This document shows, one piece after another, positions 22,671 to 32,417 of a stretch of 33,984 nt of DNA. The stretch covers positions 90,050-124,033 of the forward strand of contig JAHKAM010000063.1 in assembly GCA_018826515.1 (NCBI GenBank). The letters run 5' to 3'. A program made the position numbers and the translations under genes. The notes under the pieces are model-generated. The model was not told the DNA's origin and did no database searches. It saw nothing but the letters and a program-made list of their open reading frames with translations. Source of the DNA: Alphaproteobacteria bacterium (lineage in GTDB: Bacteria; Pseudomonadota; Alphaproteobacteria; Caulobacterales; Caulobacteraceae). Every line of letters begins with the position of its first letter. Position 1 is the stretch's first letter.

Positions 22671-24101
22671 ATGATCGCACGCCTTCGCCCCGTCCCCTTC
22701 GACCTCGGCCCCGTCCATTTCGTGGGCATAGGCGGTATCGGCATGAGCGGCATCGCCGAAATCATGCTCAAGATCGGCTATTCGGTGCAGGGTTCGGACG
22801 CCAAGGCGTCGGCCAATACCGAGCGGCTGGAGAAGCTGGGCGCGCGGGTCTTCATCGGCCATGACGCGGCGCATATCGGCGACGGCGTCTCGGCGGTGGT
22901 CTATTCGACGGCGGTCAAGGCGACCAATCCCGAGATGGTGGTCGCGCGCGAGCGGCGCATTCCGCTGGTCCGGCGGGCCGAGATGCTGGCCGAGCTGATG
23001 CGGCTGCAGTTCTCGATCGCGGTGGGCGGGACGCACGGCAAGACCACGACGACCTCGATGGTGGCGGCCATCCTCGACGCCGGCGGGCTGGATCCGACCG
23101 TGGTCAACGGCGGCATCATCAATGCCTATGGCACCAACGCCAAGGTCGGCGACGGCGACTGGATCGTGGTCGAGGCCGACGAGAGCGACGGCAGCTTCCT
23201 GCGCCTCAAGTCGACGGTGGCCATCGTGACCAATATCGACCCCGAGCATCTGGACCACTACGGCGACTTCGACGGGGTGCGGAAGGCGTTCGTGGACTTC
23301 GTGGAGAACATCCCCTTCTACGGTTTCGCCGCCGTCTGCCTTGACCATCCCGAGGTGCAGCGGCTGGTGGCCTCGATCGATAACCGGCGGCTGGTGACCT
23401 ACGGGGTCAATCCGCAGGCCATGGTCCGGGCCGACAATGTCGAGATGAAGCCCGACGGCTGCCGCTTCGACGTGGTGGTGCAGGGGCAGGGTCTTGCCGC
23501 GCTGGACGAGCCGATCCGGATCACCGGCCTGCACCTGCCGATGGCGGGCTGGCACAATGTCGCCAACGCCCTCGCCGCCATAGCCGTGGCGCGCGAGCTG
23601 GACGTGTCGGATGAGGCGATCCGGGCCGGACTGGCCGGGTTCGGCGGGGTGCGGCGGCGGTTCACCACCACCGGCATCGTCGGCGGGGTGCGGATCGTCG
23701 ACGACTACGGTCACCATCCGGTGGAGATCGCCGCCGTGCTGAAGGCCGCGCGTCAGGTGGCGGAGGGCCGGGTCATCGCCGTGGTCCAGCCGCACCGGTT
23801 CACCCGCCTGGAATCCCTGATGGAGGAGTTCTCGACCTGTTTCTCGGACGCCGACGCGGTGTTCGTGGCCGATGTCTATGCCGCCGGCGAGACGCCGATC
23901 GAGGGCGTCGACAAGGACGCCCTGGTCGAGGGCATCCGCCGCTTCGGCCACCGCTCGGTGCAGGCGCTGGAGAGCGTCGAGGCCCTGCCGGGCGTCATCG
24001 CGGCCGAGGCGAAGGCCGGGGATCTGGTGGTGCTGCTGGGCGCGGGGGACATCACCCAGTGGGCCTATGCCCTGCCGGGGCAGCTGGAGGGGCTGGGTTG
24101 A
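22671..24101 (+). CDS. murC: UDP-N-acetylmuramate-L-alanine ligase
   Basis: 476 residues. It adds L-alanine to UDP-MurNAc, the first peptide step of peptidoglycan precursor synthesis in the cytosol. The N-terminal nucleotide-sugar fold reads [13 protein letters not shown]; the Mur ligase P-loop is [19 protein letters not shown] and D-D-Y-G-H-H-P-V-E are the other Mur signatures. No strong Shine-Dalgarno is seen at the ATG. It is the first mur gene here; murG, its usual upstream neighbour in this order, is not present, and scpB lies upstream instead. The TGA stop overlaps the murB TTG start. Confidence 0.96.
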   Translation: MIARLRPVPFDLGPVHFVGIGGIGMSGIAEIMLKIGYSVQGSDAKASANTERLEKLGARVFIGHDAAHIGDGVSAVVYSTAVKATNPEMVVARERRIPLVRRAEMLAELMRLQFSIAVGGTHGKTTTTSMVAAILDAGGLDPTVVNGGIINAYGTNAKVGDGDWIVVEADESDGSFLRLKSTVAIVTNIDPEHLDHYGDFDGVRKAFVDFVENIPFYGFAAVCLDHPEVQRLVASIDNRRLVTYGVNPQAMVRADNVEMKPDGCRFDVVVQGQGLAALDEPIRITGLHLPMAGWHNVANALAAIAVARELDVSDEAIRAGLAGFGGVRRRFTTTGIVGGVRIVDDYGHHPVEIAAVLKAARQVAEGRVIAVVQPHRFTRLESLMEEFSTCFSDADAVFVADVYAAGETPIEGVDKDALVEGIRRFGHRSVQALESVEALPGVIAAEAKAGDLVVLLGAGDITQWAYALPGQLEGLG

Positions 24102-25012
24102 TCGCCTTGCCCGAGGTGCGCGGCAAGCTGATGCGGGACGAGCCGCTCGGGCCGTTCACCTGGTTCCGGGTGGGCGGGAATGCGGACGTTCTGTTCATTC
24201 CGGCCGACGCTGATGATCTGGCCGAGTTCCTGAAGGCGCTGGACCCGTCCACGCCGGTAACGGTGCTGGGCGTGGGCTCCAACGTCATCGTCCGCGACGG
24301 TGGGGTCGAGGGCGTGGTCGTACGTCTGGCCGGTCGGCCCTTCGCCGGGATCACGACCGAGGGCGACACGATTACTGCCGGCGCGGGCGCGCTGGACTCC
24401 ATGGTCGCGCGGGCCTCGGCCAAGGCCGGGCTGGGCGGACTGGAGTTCTACGCCGGGATTCCGGGGACCATCGGCGGGGCCCTGACCATGAACGCCGGCT
24501 GCTACGGCGCCGAGACGAAGGACATTCTGGTCTCGGCCCGGGGGCTGACGCGGGCGGGCGAGCGGGTCGACTATTCACTGGCCGACTTCGGCTACACCTA
24601 TCGCCACTCCGAGGCGCCGGCCGACATCATCTGGATCGAGGCGACCTTCCGGGGAACGCCTGACGAGCCCGAGGCCGTCGCGGCGCGCATCGCCGAGATC
24701 ACCGCGCGCCGCGAACAGACCCAGCCGATCCGCGAGAAGACCGGCGGCTCGACCTTCAAGAACCCGCCCGGCCATTCGTCGTGGAAACTGGTCGACGAGG
24801 CGGGCTGGCGCGGGAAACTGTTCACGGCGCCAGATGGCAAGGGGGGCGGCGGCGCCATGTTCAGCGAGCTCCACGCCAACTTCATGATCAACCCCGGCGA
24901 GGCGACGGCGGCGGACATCGAGGGGCTGGGGGACGCCGTGCGCGCGGATCTGCTGGCCAAGACGGGCGTCCAGCTGGACTGGGAAATCAAGCGCATTGGC
25001 CGGCCCGGCTGA
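24098..25012 (+). CDS. murB: UDP-N-acetylenolpyruvoylglucosamine reductase
   Basis: 304 residues from a TTG start that overlaps the murC stop (TTGA), with GGAGG eight bases upstream; an ATG at 24059 inside murC is rejected for lack of family match. MurB is the FAD enzyme that reduces UDP-GlcNAc-enolpyruvate to UDP-MurNAc. Seen: [44 protein letters not shown], the catalytic Ser/Phe region G-G-S-T-F-K-N-P, and a late Glu in F-S-E-L-H-A-N-F. Confidence 0.95.
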   Translation: MIALPEVRGKLMRDEPLGPFTWFRVGGNADVLFIPADADDLAEFLKALDPSTPVTVLGVGSNVIVRDGGVEGVVVRLAGRPFAGITTEGDTITAGAGALDSMVARASAKAGLGGLEFYAGIPGTIGGALTMNAGCYGAETKDILVSARGLTRAGERVDYSLADFGYTYRHSEAPADIIWIEATFRGTPDEPEAVAARIAEITARREQTQPIREKTGGSTFKNPPGHSSWKLVDEAGWRGKLFTAPDGKGGGGAMFSELHANFMINPGEATAADIEGLGDAVRADLLAKTGVQLDWEIKRIGRPG

Positions 25013-25496
25013 GATCGCCGTCTGCCCGGGCTGCGGCTCGCGCCTGCCGGCCGTCGAGGGGCCGGTCCACGCCTATATGACCGCATCGCCCGCCTGCTGG
25101 GCCGCGTTCAATGTGGTGATGGCGCGGGAGTATTCCGATCCCGGCCTGATGGCGGTGCACCGGCTCAGCGTCGACGCCTGGGCGGTCCAGCATCCGGGCG
25201 ACGGGTCGCGGCGGGCCATCCAGTCCGTCGGCCTGCATCTGGCGCGGCTGATGGTGCAGGTCGAACAGGGGCTGGAAGGGGAGGCGGCCAATGCGGCCAT
25301 GCTGGGCTTCGCCGCCCGTAAAGCTGACTTGCCTGAACTGCCGCCCAGGACCTCGTATGCCCTGACCGTGGCCGACGTCGTCCAGGCCGAAGCGCCGGAT
25401 GCGCACCGCGCCGCCGTGCGTCGCTGGGCCCGGGCGGTATGGGCCGACTGGCCGGATCAGCACGATTTTATGCGGCGCTGGGCGCAACAAGGTTGA
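24996..25496 (+). CDS. DUF5946 family protein inside the mur-fts cluster
   Basis: 166 residues. It starts at a TTG that overlaps the end of murB by 17 bases; the next ATG (25078) would delete the conserved N terminus. C-P-G-C-G near residue 10 may bind zinc with later residues, though no second Cys pair is visible. The pattern [14 protein letters not shown] followed by [26 protein letters not shown] and a Ser-Arg-Arg-Ala-Ile-Gln-Ser-Val helix matches proteins labelled DUF5946. Function is unknown. Overlap with murB and tight spacing to ddl imply cotranscription with cell-wall genes. Confidence 0.85.
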   Translation: MAGPAEIAVCPGCGSRLPAVEGPVHAYMTASPACWAAFNVVMAREYSDPGLMAVHRLSVDAWAVQHPGDGSRRAIQSVGLHLARLMVQVEQGLEGEAANAAMLGFAARKADLPELPPRTSYALTVADVVQAEAPDAHRAAVRRWARAVWADWPDQHDFMRRWAQQG

Positions 25497-25547
25497 GGCG
25501 TTGTTAAGGACATCTGCGGCAACTGATCGGTTGATCCGGAGTCCGTC

Positions 25548-26483
25548 ATGAGCCGCCCCTTTTCCGACCTGCACGTCGCTGTCCTGATGGGCGGACTGTC
25601 GTCCGAACGGGAGGTGTCGCTGACGTCCGGCAAGGGCTGCGCCGACGCCCTGGAGGGGCAGGTCCGCAAGGTCAGCCGCATCGACGCCGGCCGCGACCTG
25701 GCCCAGGTGCTGGCCGCGCTGAAGCCCGATGTCGTCTTCAACGCCCTGCACGGCGAATGGGGCGAGGACGGTTGCGTCCAGGGCGTGCTGGAGACTCTGG
25801 GCATTCCCTACACCCATTCGGGTGTGCTGGCCTCGGCCCTGGCCATGGACAAGGAGAAGTCCAAGGCGGTGCTCAAGGCCGCGGGCGTCGTGGTGCCGGG
25901 CGGCGGCTTGTTCGACCGGCATGTCGTGTCGCGCACCCACGTCATCCCGCCGCCCTATGTGATCAAGCCGAACGCCGAGGGCTCCTCGGTGGGGGTGTAT
26001 CTGGTGCGTGAGGGCGAACCGCCGTGCGCGGCGCCGGGCGCGGCGAGCTGGACCTATGGCGAGCGGGTGATGGTCGAGCCCTTCATCGCCGGCAAGGAGC
26101 TGGCCGTCACGGTTCTTGGGGAGAAGTCCGGGCCGCGCGCCCTGACCATCACCGACATCACCCCGGCCAAGGGCTTCTATGACTATGAGGCCAAATACGC
26201 GCCGGGCGGCTCCAGCCATGTGCTGCCGGCGGTTCTGCCGCCCCATGTGTTCGAGGCGGCGCTGCGCGAATCAGAGCTGGCGCACAGCGCCATGGGCTGC
26301 CGCGGGGTGAGCCGATCCGACTTTCGTTATGACGATGTTAAGGACGAACTGGTCCTTCTGGAGGTCAATACCCAGCCCGGCATGACCCCGACCTCGCTCA
26401 GTCCCGAGCAGGCCGCCCATGTGGGGATGGACTACAAGACCCTGGTACGGTGGATGGTGGAGGACGCCTCATGCCCGCGGTAG
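25548..26483 (+). CDS. ddl: D-alanine-D-alanine ligase
   Basis: 311 residues of the ATP-grasp family. It makes the D-Ala-D-Ala dipeptide for peptidoglycan. Seen: V-A-V-L-M-G-G-L-S-S-E-R-E-V-S at the N terminus, A-L-H-G-E-W-G-E-D-G, A-M-D-K-E-K-S-K, V-I-K-P-N-A-E-G-S-S-V-G-V, and the metal and substrate loop L-E-V-N-T-Q-P-G-M-T-P-T-S-L-S-P. CGGAG is well spaced before the ATG. The end overlaps the ftsQ start by 13 bases. Ser after G-M-T-P-T agrees with the dipeptide rather than the depsipeptide enzyme. Confidence 0.95.
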   Translation: MSRPFSDLHVAVLMGGLSSEREVSLTSGKGCADALEGQVRKVSRIDAGRDLAQVLAALKPDVVFNALHGEWGEDGCVQGVLETLGIPYTHSGVLASALAMDKEKSKAVLKAAGVVVPGGGLFDRHVVSRTHVIPPPYVIKPNAEGSSVGVYLVREGEPPCAAPGAASWTYGERVMVEPFIAGKELAVTVLGEKSGPRALTITDITPAKGFYDYEAKYAPGGSSHVLPAVLPPHVFEAALRESELAHSAMGCRGVSRSDFRYDDVKDELVLLEVNTQPGMTPTSLSPEQAAHVGMDYKTLVRWMVEDASCPR

Positions 26484-27358
26484 TTCGCGGCGGTCGGCGA
26501 CAGAGTTCGAACCAGCCTGCAAAACGCGGCGCGGCTCCCAAATCCCAGGGACGCGGCCGCGCGCCGCGCAACGCCCAGGCCACGCCCGGGAAGATGGCGG
26601 CGCTGGGCCGTCTGGATCTGTCGCCCCGCGCCGTCGTCATCTCCATCGCCGCCGGCGTGCTGCTGCTGGCGGGCGTTCTGGCGACGGGCGCGCGGGCCGA
26701 GCGCATCGGCGCCTCGATCGGCCATGGCGTGGACGGCATGACCGCCGGCCTCGGCCTGAAGCTGGAGAAGGTCTTCATCGAGGGCGAGAGCCCCGAGGCC
26801 ACCCGCGCCATCCAGCAGGCCGTGCAGCTTTCGGCGGACCAGCCGATGACTTCCATCGACCTCGACGCCGTCCGCGAGCGGGTCGAGGCGATCGGCTGGG
26901 TCCAGTCGGCGCGCGTGGTGCGGCTGCTGCCCAACACCCTGATCGTCCATGTCATCGAACATGACCGGCTGGCCGTCTGGCAGACCGGCGGCGTGAGCCA
27001 GGTCATCGACAGTCATGGCCAGGTGATCGACGGAGCCGACGCCGGCCGCTATCCCGACCTGCCGCTGGTCGTCGGCAAGGGCGCCGAACAGGCCGCCCAC
27101 GAGGTCCTGCCCCTGATCGCCCAGCGGCCCCGGCTGGCCAGCCGGGTCGAGGCGCTGGTGCGGGTCGACGAGCGCCGCTGGGACCTGCGGCTCAAGGACG
27201 GCAGCCTGATCCAGTTGCCCGCCTCAAACCAGGAGGCGGCGCTGATCCAGCTGGACGCCCTGGACCAACGCGAGCGGCTGCTGGAGCTGGGCTTCGCCCG
27301 GATCGATCTCAGAACGCCCGAGGAGGTCGCCGTCCGGCCCTCCAATGGCGAAGCGTAG
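26471..27358 (+). CDS. ftsQ: cell division protein FtsQ
   Basis: 295 residues. The start at 26471 is chosen because GGAGG lies seven bases upstream; a GTG at 26450 is weaker. A basic cytoplasmic tail of about 50 residues precedes a single membrane helix (V-V-I-S-I-A-A-G-V-L-L-L-A-G-V-L-A near 55-72). The periplasmic POTRA domain begins with L-E-K-V-F-I-E-G-E-S and is followed by the FtsQ beta domain with A-R-V-V-R-L-L-P-N-T-L-I-V-H-V-I-E and L-P-L-V-V-G-K-G-A. FtsQ links early and late divisome proteins at the septum. ftsA follows after 14 bases. Confidence 0.94.
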   Translation: MPAVVRGGRRQSSNQPAKRGAAPKSQGRGRAPRNAQATPGKMAALGRLDLSPRAVVISIAAGVLLLAGVLATGARAERIGASIGHGVDGMTAGLGLKLEKVFIEGESPEATRAIQQAVQLSADQPMTSIDLDAVRERVEAIGWVQSARVVRLLPNTLIVHVIEHDRLAVWQTGGVSQVIDSHGQVIDGADAGRYPDLPLVVGKGAEQAAHEVLPLIAQRPRLASRVEALVRVDERRWDLRLKDGSLIQLPASNQEAALIQLDALDQRERLLELGFARIDLRTPEEVAVRPSNGEA

Positions 27359-27372
27359 GTGAGGGACGACTG

Positions 27373-28701
27373 ATGGCCGGACGTACTGTGGACAAGTCTG
27401 TGGACGGTGTGGGGAAGGCCGCGGGGCGCGCGCCCGTGGTGGCGGCGCTCGACCTCGGCCAGTCCAAGGTCGCCTGTTTCATCATGAAGGCCGACGGCGT
27501 GCGTCACGCCGACCGCACCATCCGGGTGGCGGGTGCCGGGCATGTCCAGTCGCGCGGCGTGCGCGGCGGCGGCATCGTCAACATGGACGAGGCGGCCCAG
27601 TCCATCGGCCATGCGGTCGAGCGCGCCGAGCGGGCGGCCGGCTGTCCGGTCTCGGGGGTCGTCGTGACGACCGCCATCGGCCAGATGGCCAGCCACCGGG
27701 TGCAGGCGCGGGTCTCGCTGGGGGCCAATCCGGTCGGGGACGCCGATCTGGCGCGGGCCATCGGCATGGCCCTGGCCCAGATCCGCCTGCCCAATCGCCG
27801 GCCGATCCATGTGCTGCCGATCGCCTGGTCGGTGGACGGCGCGCGCGGGGTGCATGACCCCCGGGCCATGAAGGGTCATTCGCTGGGGCTGGACCTGCTG
27901 GTCGTGTCCATGGCCGAGAGCGCCTTCAACGGGCTGAGTCACTGCCTCGAACTGGCCCACCTCGACCTGCAGGGCGTGGCGGCGGCGCCGGTGGTGTCCT
28001 CGCTGGCGGCGCTGGAAGACGACGAGATGGATCTGGGCTGCGTCTGCATCGACATGGGCGGCGGCTCGACCTCGGCGGCGGTGTGGGGCGGGCGTTCGTT
28101 GCTGCATATCGAATCGCTGAACGTCGGCGGCGATCATGTGACGGCGGACATCGCCCGCGGCCTGTCGACCTCGCGGGCCGGGGCCGAGCGGCTGAAGACC
28201 CTGCACGGCTCGGCCATGGCCAACGCCCATGAGGACCGCGAGATGCTGGAGGCGCCGCCGCGTGGCGAGGACGCCTCGGCCGGCCCGATCTTCGTCCAGC
28301 GCGCCATGCTCAAGACCGTCATCGCCCCGCGGGTCGAGGAGACGCTGGAGCTGCTGCGCGACCGGCTGCGCAATGCGGGCGTGGGCCTGGAGCCCGGCGC
28401 GGGCCTGGTCCTGACCGGCGGGGCCAGCCAGTTGAACGGGGTGCGCGAGCTGGCCATCCGGGTGTTCGACCGCCCGGTGCGCCTGGGCAAGCCCCAGCGC
28501 GCGCCCCACCTGGCGGACGCCGCCTCGGGGCCGGCCTTCTGTTCGGCGGCCGGGGTGCTGCTGCGCGCCGCCTATGGGCCGCGCGAGGCGGTTTCGGCCC
28601 GCAAGCTGATGTCGCGGCAGATTTCCGCCGCCGACGCCCCGCGGGTCCACCGCGGCGGGATTGTGGCGCGCGCCGCAGGCTGGCTGCGTGAAAATCTCTG
28701 A
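27373..28701 (+). CDS. ftsA: cell division protein FtsA
   Basis: 442 residues, an actin-fold ATPase that tethers FtsZ filaments to the inner membrane. Seen: A-A-L-D-L-G-Q-S-K-V (phosphate 1), I-D-M-G-G-G-S-T-S (phosphate 2), L-T-G-G-A-S-Q-L-N-G (adenosine motif), and the C-terminal amphipathic membrane-targeting helix V-A-R-A-A-G-W-L-R-E-N-L. The internal region with S-H-R-V-Q-A-R-V is the 1C domain. It ends the ddl-ftsQ-ftsA run; the TonB-dependent receptor, not ftsZ, comes next. Confidence 0.96.
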   Translation: MAGRTVDKSVDGVGKAAGRAPVVAALDLGQSKVACFIMKADGVRHADRTIRVAGAGHVQSRGVRGGGIVNMDEAAQSIGHAVERAERAAGCPVSGVVVTTAIGQMASHRVQARVSLGANPVGDADLARAIGMALAQIRLPNRRPIHVLPIAWSVDGARGVHDPRAMKGHSLGLDLLVVSMAESAFNGLSHCLELAHLDLQGVAAAPVVSSLAALEDDEMDLGCVCIDMGGGSTSAAVWGGRSLLHIESLNVGGDHVTADIARGLSTSRAGAERLKTLHGSAMANAHEDREMLEAPPRGEDASAGPIFVQRAMLKTVIAPRVEETLELLRDRLRNAGVGLEPGAGLVLTGGASQLNGVRELAIRVFDRPVRLGKPQRAPHLADAASGPAFCSAAGVLLRAAYGPREAVSARKLMSRQISAADAPRVHRGGIVARAAGWLRENL

Positions 28702-28811
28702 AAGACGGGCGGTCCGGGGCGGATTGCCCACAACATTTCCCCCGCATGGCGAGACTGTGTCCAGATTGTAACAACCGGGGTGCGGATTGGTCGCCAAGCG
28801 GCCACAATCCC

Positions 28812-28839
28812 TTGTCGTTGCCCGCTTTGCTGCTAGCGT
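28812..28839 (+). promoter_or_regulatory. probable housekeeping promoter of the TonB-dependent receptor
   Basis: TTGTCG at 28812-28817 and GCTAGC at 28832-28837 are 14 bases apart, fitting the Caulobacter sigma-73 pattern (TTGACG, 10-14 bases, GCTANAWC) with few mismatches. It lies about 75 bases before the ATG, implying a leader of roughly 65 bases. A GANTC site (GAATC) lies at about 28854 in that leader. No consensus Fur box is apparent. Confidence 0.5.
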
Positions 28840-28912
28840 GAAGGTCCGAAGCAGAATCCGTCATCCGGCGGACGCTGCGTATTGCATCCACAACGGTTGG
28901 GGCCCAATCACC

Positions 28913-31900
28913 ATGCTTCTCAAGCGCAAGTACCTCTTTGGCACGACGATCCTCGCGGGCGTCATGGCTGTCACGGCTCCGGCCTTCGCCCAGGACCAGC
29001 TCCCGGGCGTCAACGTCCAGGGTCAGTCCGACCAGGAAGCCACCGAGATCGGCGAAGTCGTCGTTACCGGTTCGCGCATCCGTCGCGACCCGACCAACGC
29101 ACCGACCCCGCTGATCCAGGTTTCGCGCGAAGCGCTGCTGACCACCGGTCAGTCGACGGTCGTCGACTACCTGGCCACCATCCCCGCCCTGTCGAACTCG
29201 CTGGTTCCCTCGGACACCACCGGCTCGAACCTGAACGACGGCGGTCTGTCCTTCGCCAACCTGCGCTCGCTGGGCACCGGCCGGACCCTGACCCTGGTTG
29301 ACGGTCGTCGCCACGTCGGTTCGTCCGCGGGCAACCTGGCCGTCGACATCGACGCCATCCCGCGCCTGCTGATCGAGAACATCGAAATCGTCACCGGCGG
29401 CGCCTCTTCGGTCTACGGCGCCGACGCCGTCTCGGGCGTGCTGAACTTCCAGCTGCGCCGCGACTTTGAAGGCCTCGAGATCGACGCCAACTACGGCATG
29501 ATCAACCAGGACGGTCAGGCCAACAAGCGTGTCTCGGCCCTGATCGGCACCAACCTGTTCGACGACCGCCTGAACCTGTATGCCTTCGGTGAATACGAAG
29601 ACATCGACATGGTCCAGAGCCTGGACATCGACTGGCTCCGCGGCGCTCACGTCCTCGCCGGCATCGACGCCGACCCGACCAACGCGCGCAGCGACGGCAT
29701 GTTTGATTCCGCCGTGTTCAGCGGCGTCAACACCCTGTCGCGTCCCCGCTGGGGCCAGACCACGCTCGCCAACTCGCAGCGTCCCAGCCCGCTGAGCGAT
29801 CCCGATGTGCCGCTGGCGTCCTGCACCTCGCTGACCAGCTCCAACTGCTACAGCCTCGACCCGACCAAGACCTACGTTTACGAAGGCAACACCGCCCGTC
29901 TGGCCAACTTCGGCCAGCGGATCGGCAACGTCGGCTCGAACCGCACGCTGAACATCGGCGGCGACGGTGAGAACCCGAACAACTTCGGCTCGGAAACCCG
30001 CGTTCCGCAATCGACCTCGCAGCGTTACCAGGTCGGCGCCAACTTCGCGATCCTGGACAACATGGATCTGTCGGTCGAAGCCAAGTTCATCACCGAAGAC
30101 ACCTTCGACATCTCGCAGCCGACCTTCTTCGACATCTTCCTGGTCGGCGGCGCCCAGCGCACCTATCTGCCGAACTGGACCAACGTGATCCGGGCCGTGT
30201 CGCAGTTCGACCTGCTGTTCGCGGACAACGCCTATCTGCCGCAGAACGTGAAGGACGCCATCGCGGCGAACACCGTCCAGAACTGGACCGCCAACGCCAA
30301 CACCGACGGCTCGCCGGCCGGCCCGGCGGTCGCCAGCCAGCGCGCCCGTCACTCGATGTTCGGCCCGCAGCGGACCCAGGACAACACGCGCGAAATCGAG
30401 CGCTATGTCGTGGCCCTGAGCGGTGACTTCGACTCGATCGGCTTCATCAAGAACGTCGACTGGGATCTGTCCTGGGTGCAGGGCGAGGCCACCAACCGGA
30501 ACGTCGAGCGGGGTGTTGACGTCCAACGCTTCGCCCTGGCCGCTGACGCGGTCGTGGACGTCGCCGGCGCTGTCAACGGCCGCCCCGGCGAGATCGTCTG
30601 CCGGGCCCGCCTGATCCAGGCGACCGCTGGCGATCTGGACGACTACCTGCGCGGCGGTATCCTGACCGACAGCGTTGAAGGCACCAATGCCCTCAACCAG
30701 TGCGTGCCGCTGAACGTGTTCGGCGACGGCAACCAGAGCGATGCCGCCCTGGCCTATGTCGACGCCGCCATCACGGTCAGCCACGTCAACCAGCAGGACC
30801 AGGGCCTGGCCGTCATCTCCGGCCAGCTCTGGGACTTCTGGGGCGCTGGCGAGATCGGCATGGCCATCGGCGCCGAATACCGCAAGGAGTTCACCGAGGG
30901 CGTGGGCCGTTCGGCCACCACCGGCGACCGCCTGCTGTTCCTCAACACCGGCGCGGACTTCCTGGCCGCTGAATACGAGTCGAAAGAATGGTTCGCCGAA
31001 CTTTCGATCCCGCTGTTCCGCGACAGCTGGCTGGGCGAGTACGCCGAACTCAGCGGTTCGTACCGTTCGTTCGACTACACCACCGCCGGTGAGGGCGACG
31101 TCTATGGCGTGAACCTGGTCTACCGTCCGATCCGGGACATCGCCTTCAAGACGAGCTTCAACACCTCGTTCCGGGCCCCGAACCTGTCCGAGAACTTCGC
31201 CCCGGCCAGCCAGACGTTCGCCAACGGTTTCGTCGACGCCTGCGCCACCAACCAGATCGCAGGGCAGAACGCGGAAGTCCGGGCCAACCGGATCGCCAAC
31301 TGTACGGCTCTGGCCACGGCCGCCGGCTTCACGTTCGACTTCGCCGGCGCCACCGCGACCAACACCGACGACTACAACCCGATCTACTCCAGCGGCATCG
31401 CCGGCATTAACTCCGGCAACCCGAACCTGACGCCGGAAGAGTCGGAAAGCTTCACCTTCTCGACCGTGCTGCAGCCCCGCTGGTTCCCGAACCTCAGCAT
31501 CATTCTCGACTACTACGAGATTGAACTGGACCGCGTGATCGTGTCGCCGTCGGCGGCCGCCCTCACGGCCAGCTGCGTCAGCGGCGCGTCGCTGAACCCC
31601 GATGCCTGTAACTCGGTGTTCCGCAACAACCCGACCATTCCGTTCGGCGTCGGCGCCCCCAGCGGCGACCCGGTCGGCGGCTTCATCCAGCAGCCGGTCA
31701 ACCTGGCCCAGCTGGCGACCCGTGGTCTGGACTTCTCGGCCCGCTACTCGCTGGACACCGAAGAAGTGTTCGGCCGCAACTGGGGTCGTTTCGACTACCG
31801 CGTCGGTGGTCTGTGGCTGATCGAGCAGGAGAACTTCACCAACGTCGCCGATCCGACCGATGGTACGGAACTGGGCAGCTCGATCTTCTACCCGCGTGTT

Positions 31901-32233
31901 CGCCTGACTTCGTCGCTGACCTGGTCGCCGAACGACATCTGGAGCGTCAACTGGAGCGTGGACTGGCAGACCGCCCAGGATAGCGTCGACATCCGGGACT
32001 CGATCCAGGGTGGTAACTTCGACAGCCGTCCGTTCGACACCTACGACACCGGCAACTTCGCCCGTCACGACTTCACCGTCCGGTGGAACGCCGCGGACGA
32101 CCTGTCGATCCGCATGGGTGTGGTCAACGCCTTCGACGCCGAACAGCCCCGCTACCTCGGTGGCGGTCTGGTCAGCAGCATGGACCCCTACGGGACCCGC
32201 TTCTTCTTCGGCCTGAACTATCGCCCCTGGTAA
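28913..32233 (+). CDS. TonB-dependent outer-membrane receptor
   Basis: 1106 residues. Signal peptide residues 1-26, cut after A-F-A. The mature N terminus leads into the plug domain at E-V-V-V-T-G-S-R-I-R-R, with D-G-R-R, P-R-L-L-I-E-N-I-E-I-V-T-G-G-A-S-S-V-Y-G-A-D-A-V-S-G-V as plug landmarks, followed by a 22-strand-type beta barrel ending R-F-F-F-G-L-N-Y-R-P-W with a terminal aromatic. This GSRIRR class is abundant in Caulobacterales and Xanthomonadales, where members import oligosaccharides, peptides, vitamins or siderophores; the ligand is not evident. The start at 28913 gives a perfect signal peptide; the frame stays open 42 codons upstream through the promoter. Codons are strongly optimised, suggesting high expression. 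It has its own promoter and terminator. Confidence 0.94.
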   Translation: MLLKRKYLFGTTILAGVMAVTAPAFAQDQLPGVNVQGQSDQEATEIGEVVVTGSRIRRDPTNAPTPLIQVSREALLTTGQSTVVDYLATIPALSNSLVPSDTTGSNLNDGGLSFANLRSLGTGRTLTLVDGRRHVGSSAGNLAVDIDAIPRLLIENIEIVTGGASSVYGADAVSGVLNFQLRRDFEGLEIDANYGMINQDGQANKRVSALIGTNLFDDRLNLYAFGEYEDIDMVQSLDIDWLRGAHVLAGIDADPTNARSDGMFDSAVFSGVNTLSRPRWGQTTLANSQRPSPLSDPDVPLASCTSLTSSNCYSLDPTKTYVYEGNTARLANFGQRIGNVGSNRTLNIGGDGENPNNFGSETRVPQSTSQRYQVGANFAILDNMDLSVEAKFITEDTFDISQPTFFDIFLVGGAQRTYLPNWTNVIRAVSQFDLLFADNAYLPQNVKDAIAANTVQNWTANANTDGSPAGPAVASQRARHSMFGPQRTQDNTREIERYVVALSGDFDSIGFIKNVDWDLSWVQGEATNRNVERGVDVQRFALAADAVVDVAGAVNGRPGEIVCRARLIQATAGDLDDYLRGGILTDSVEGTNALNQCVPLNVFGDGNQSDAALAYVDAAITVSHVNQQDQGLAVISGQLWDFWGAGEIGMAIGAEYRKEFTEGVGRSATTGDRLLFLNTGADFLAAEYESKEWFAELSIPLFRDSWLGEYAELSGSYRSFDYTTAGEGDVYGVNLVYRPIRDIAFKTSFNTSFRAPNLSENFAPASQTFANGFVDACATNQIAGQNAEVRANRIANCTALATAAGFTFDFAGATATNTDDYNPIYSSGIAGINSGNPNLTPEESESFTFSTVLQPRWFPNLSIILDYYEIELDRVIVSPSAAALTASCVSGASLNPDACNSVFRNNPTIPFGVGAPSGDPVGGFIQQPVNLAQLATRGLDFSARYSLDTEEVFGRNWGRFDYRVGGLWLIEQENFTNVADPTDGTELGSSIFYPRVRLTSSLTWSPNDIWSVNWSVDWQTAQDSVDIRDSIQGGNFDSRPFDTYDTGNFARHDFTVRWNAADDLSIRMGVVNAFDAEQPRYLGGGLVSSMDPYGTRFFFGLNYRPW

Positions 32234-32255
32234 GACCCGGAGGCTCCAAGACGGA

Positions 32256-32285
32256 AAGGGCGGCTCGAAAGAGCCGCCCTTTTTC
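32256..32285 (+). terminator. rho-independent terminator after the TonB-dependent receptor
   Basis: AAGGGCGGCTC (32256-32266) pairs perfectly with GAGCCGCCCTT (32271-32281) around the tetraloop GAAA and is followed by further Ts. It isolates the receptor from ftsZ. Confidence 0.93.
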
Positions 32286-32343
32286 GTTGGTCCACACACC
32301 GAAAACTGCGCTCAAGGTTAACGAAATTCGTGGCCTGAGCCGC

Positions 32344-32417
32344 GACTCACCCTATCCGGTAACACTCTCTTAAGCAGATCGGGCGCTTCCTTAACGCGCT
32401 CATAACCAATGCGAATC
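32344..32417 (+). promoter_or_regulatory. ftsZ control region: two GANTC sites and a CtrA-like box
   Basis: GACTC at 32344-32348 and GAATC at 32413-32417 are CcrM (GANTC) methylation sites. TTAA at 32391 followed after seven bases by ATAA differs by one base from the CtrA full site TTAA-N7-TTAA and lies about 66 bases before the ftsZ ATG; further TTAA half-sites are at 32318 and 32370. In Caulobacter crescentus, ftsZ transcription is repressed by CtrA and depends on GANTC methylation. The sites are seen; their use here is inferred from that precedent. Confidence 0.55.

Noticed and set aside
28319..32299. A 1326-codon open frame on the minus strand opposite the TonB-dependent receptor
   Set aside because: It is codon-aligned antisense to a receptor whose plug and barrel motifs are unmistakable; strong codon bias in the sense gene removes stops from the complementary frame. 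Its translation has no recognisable domain.
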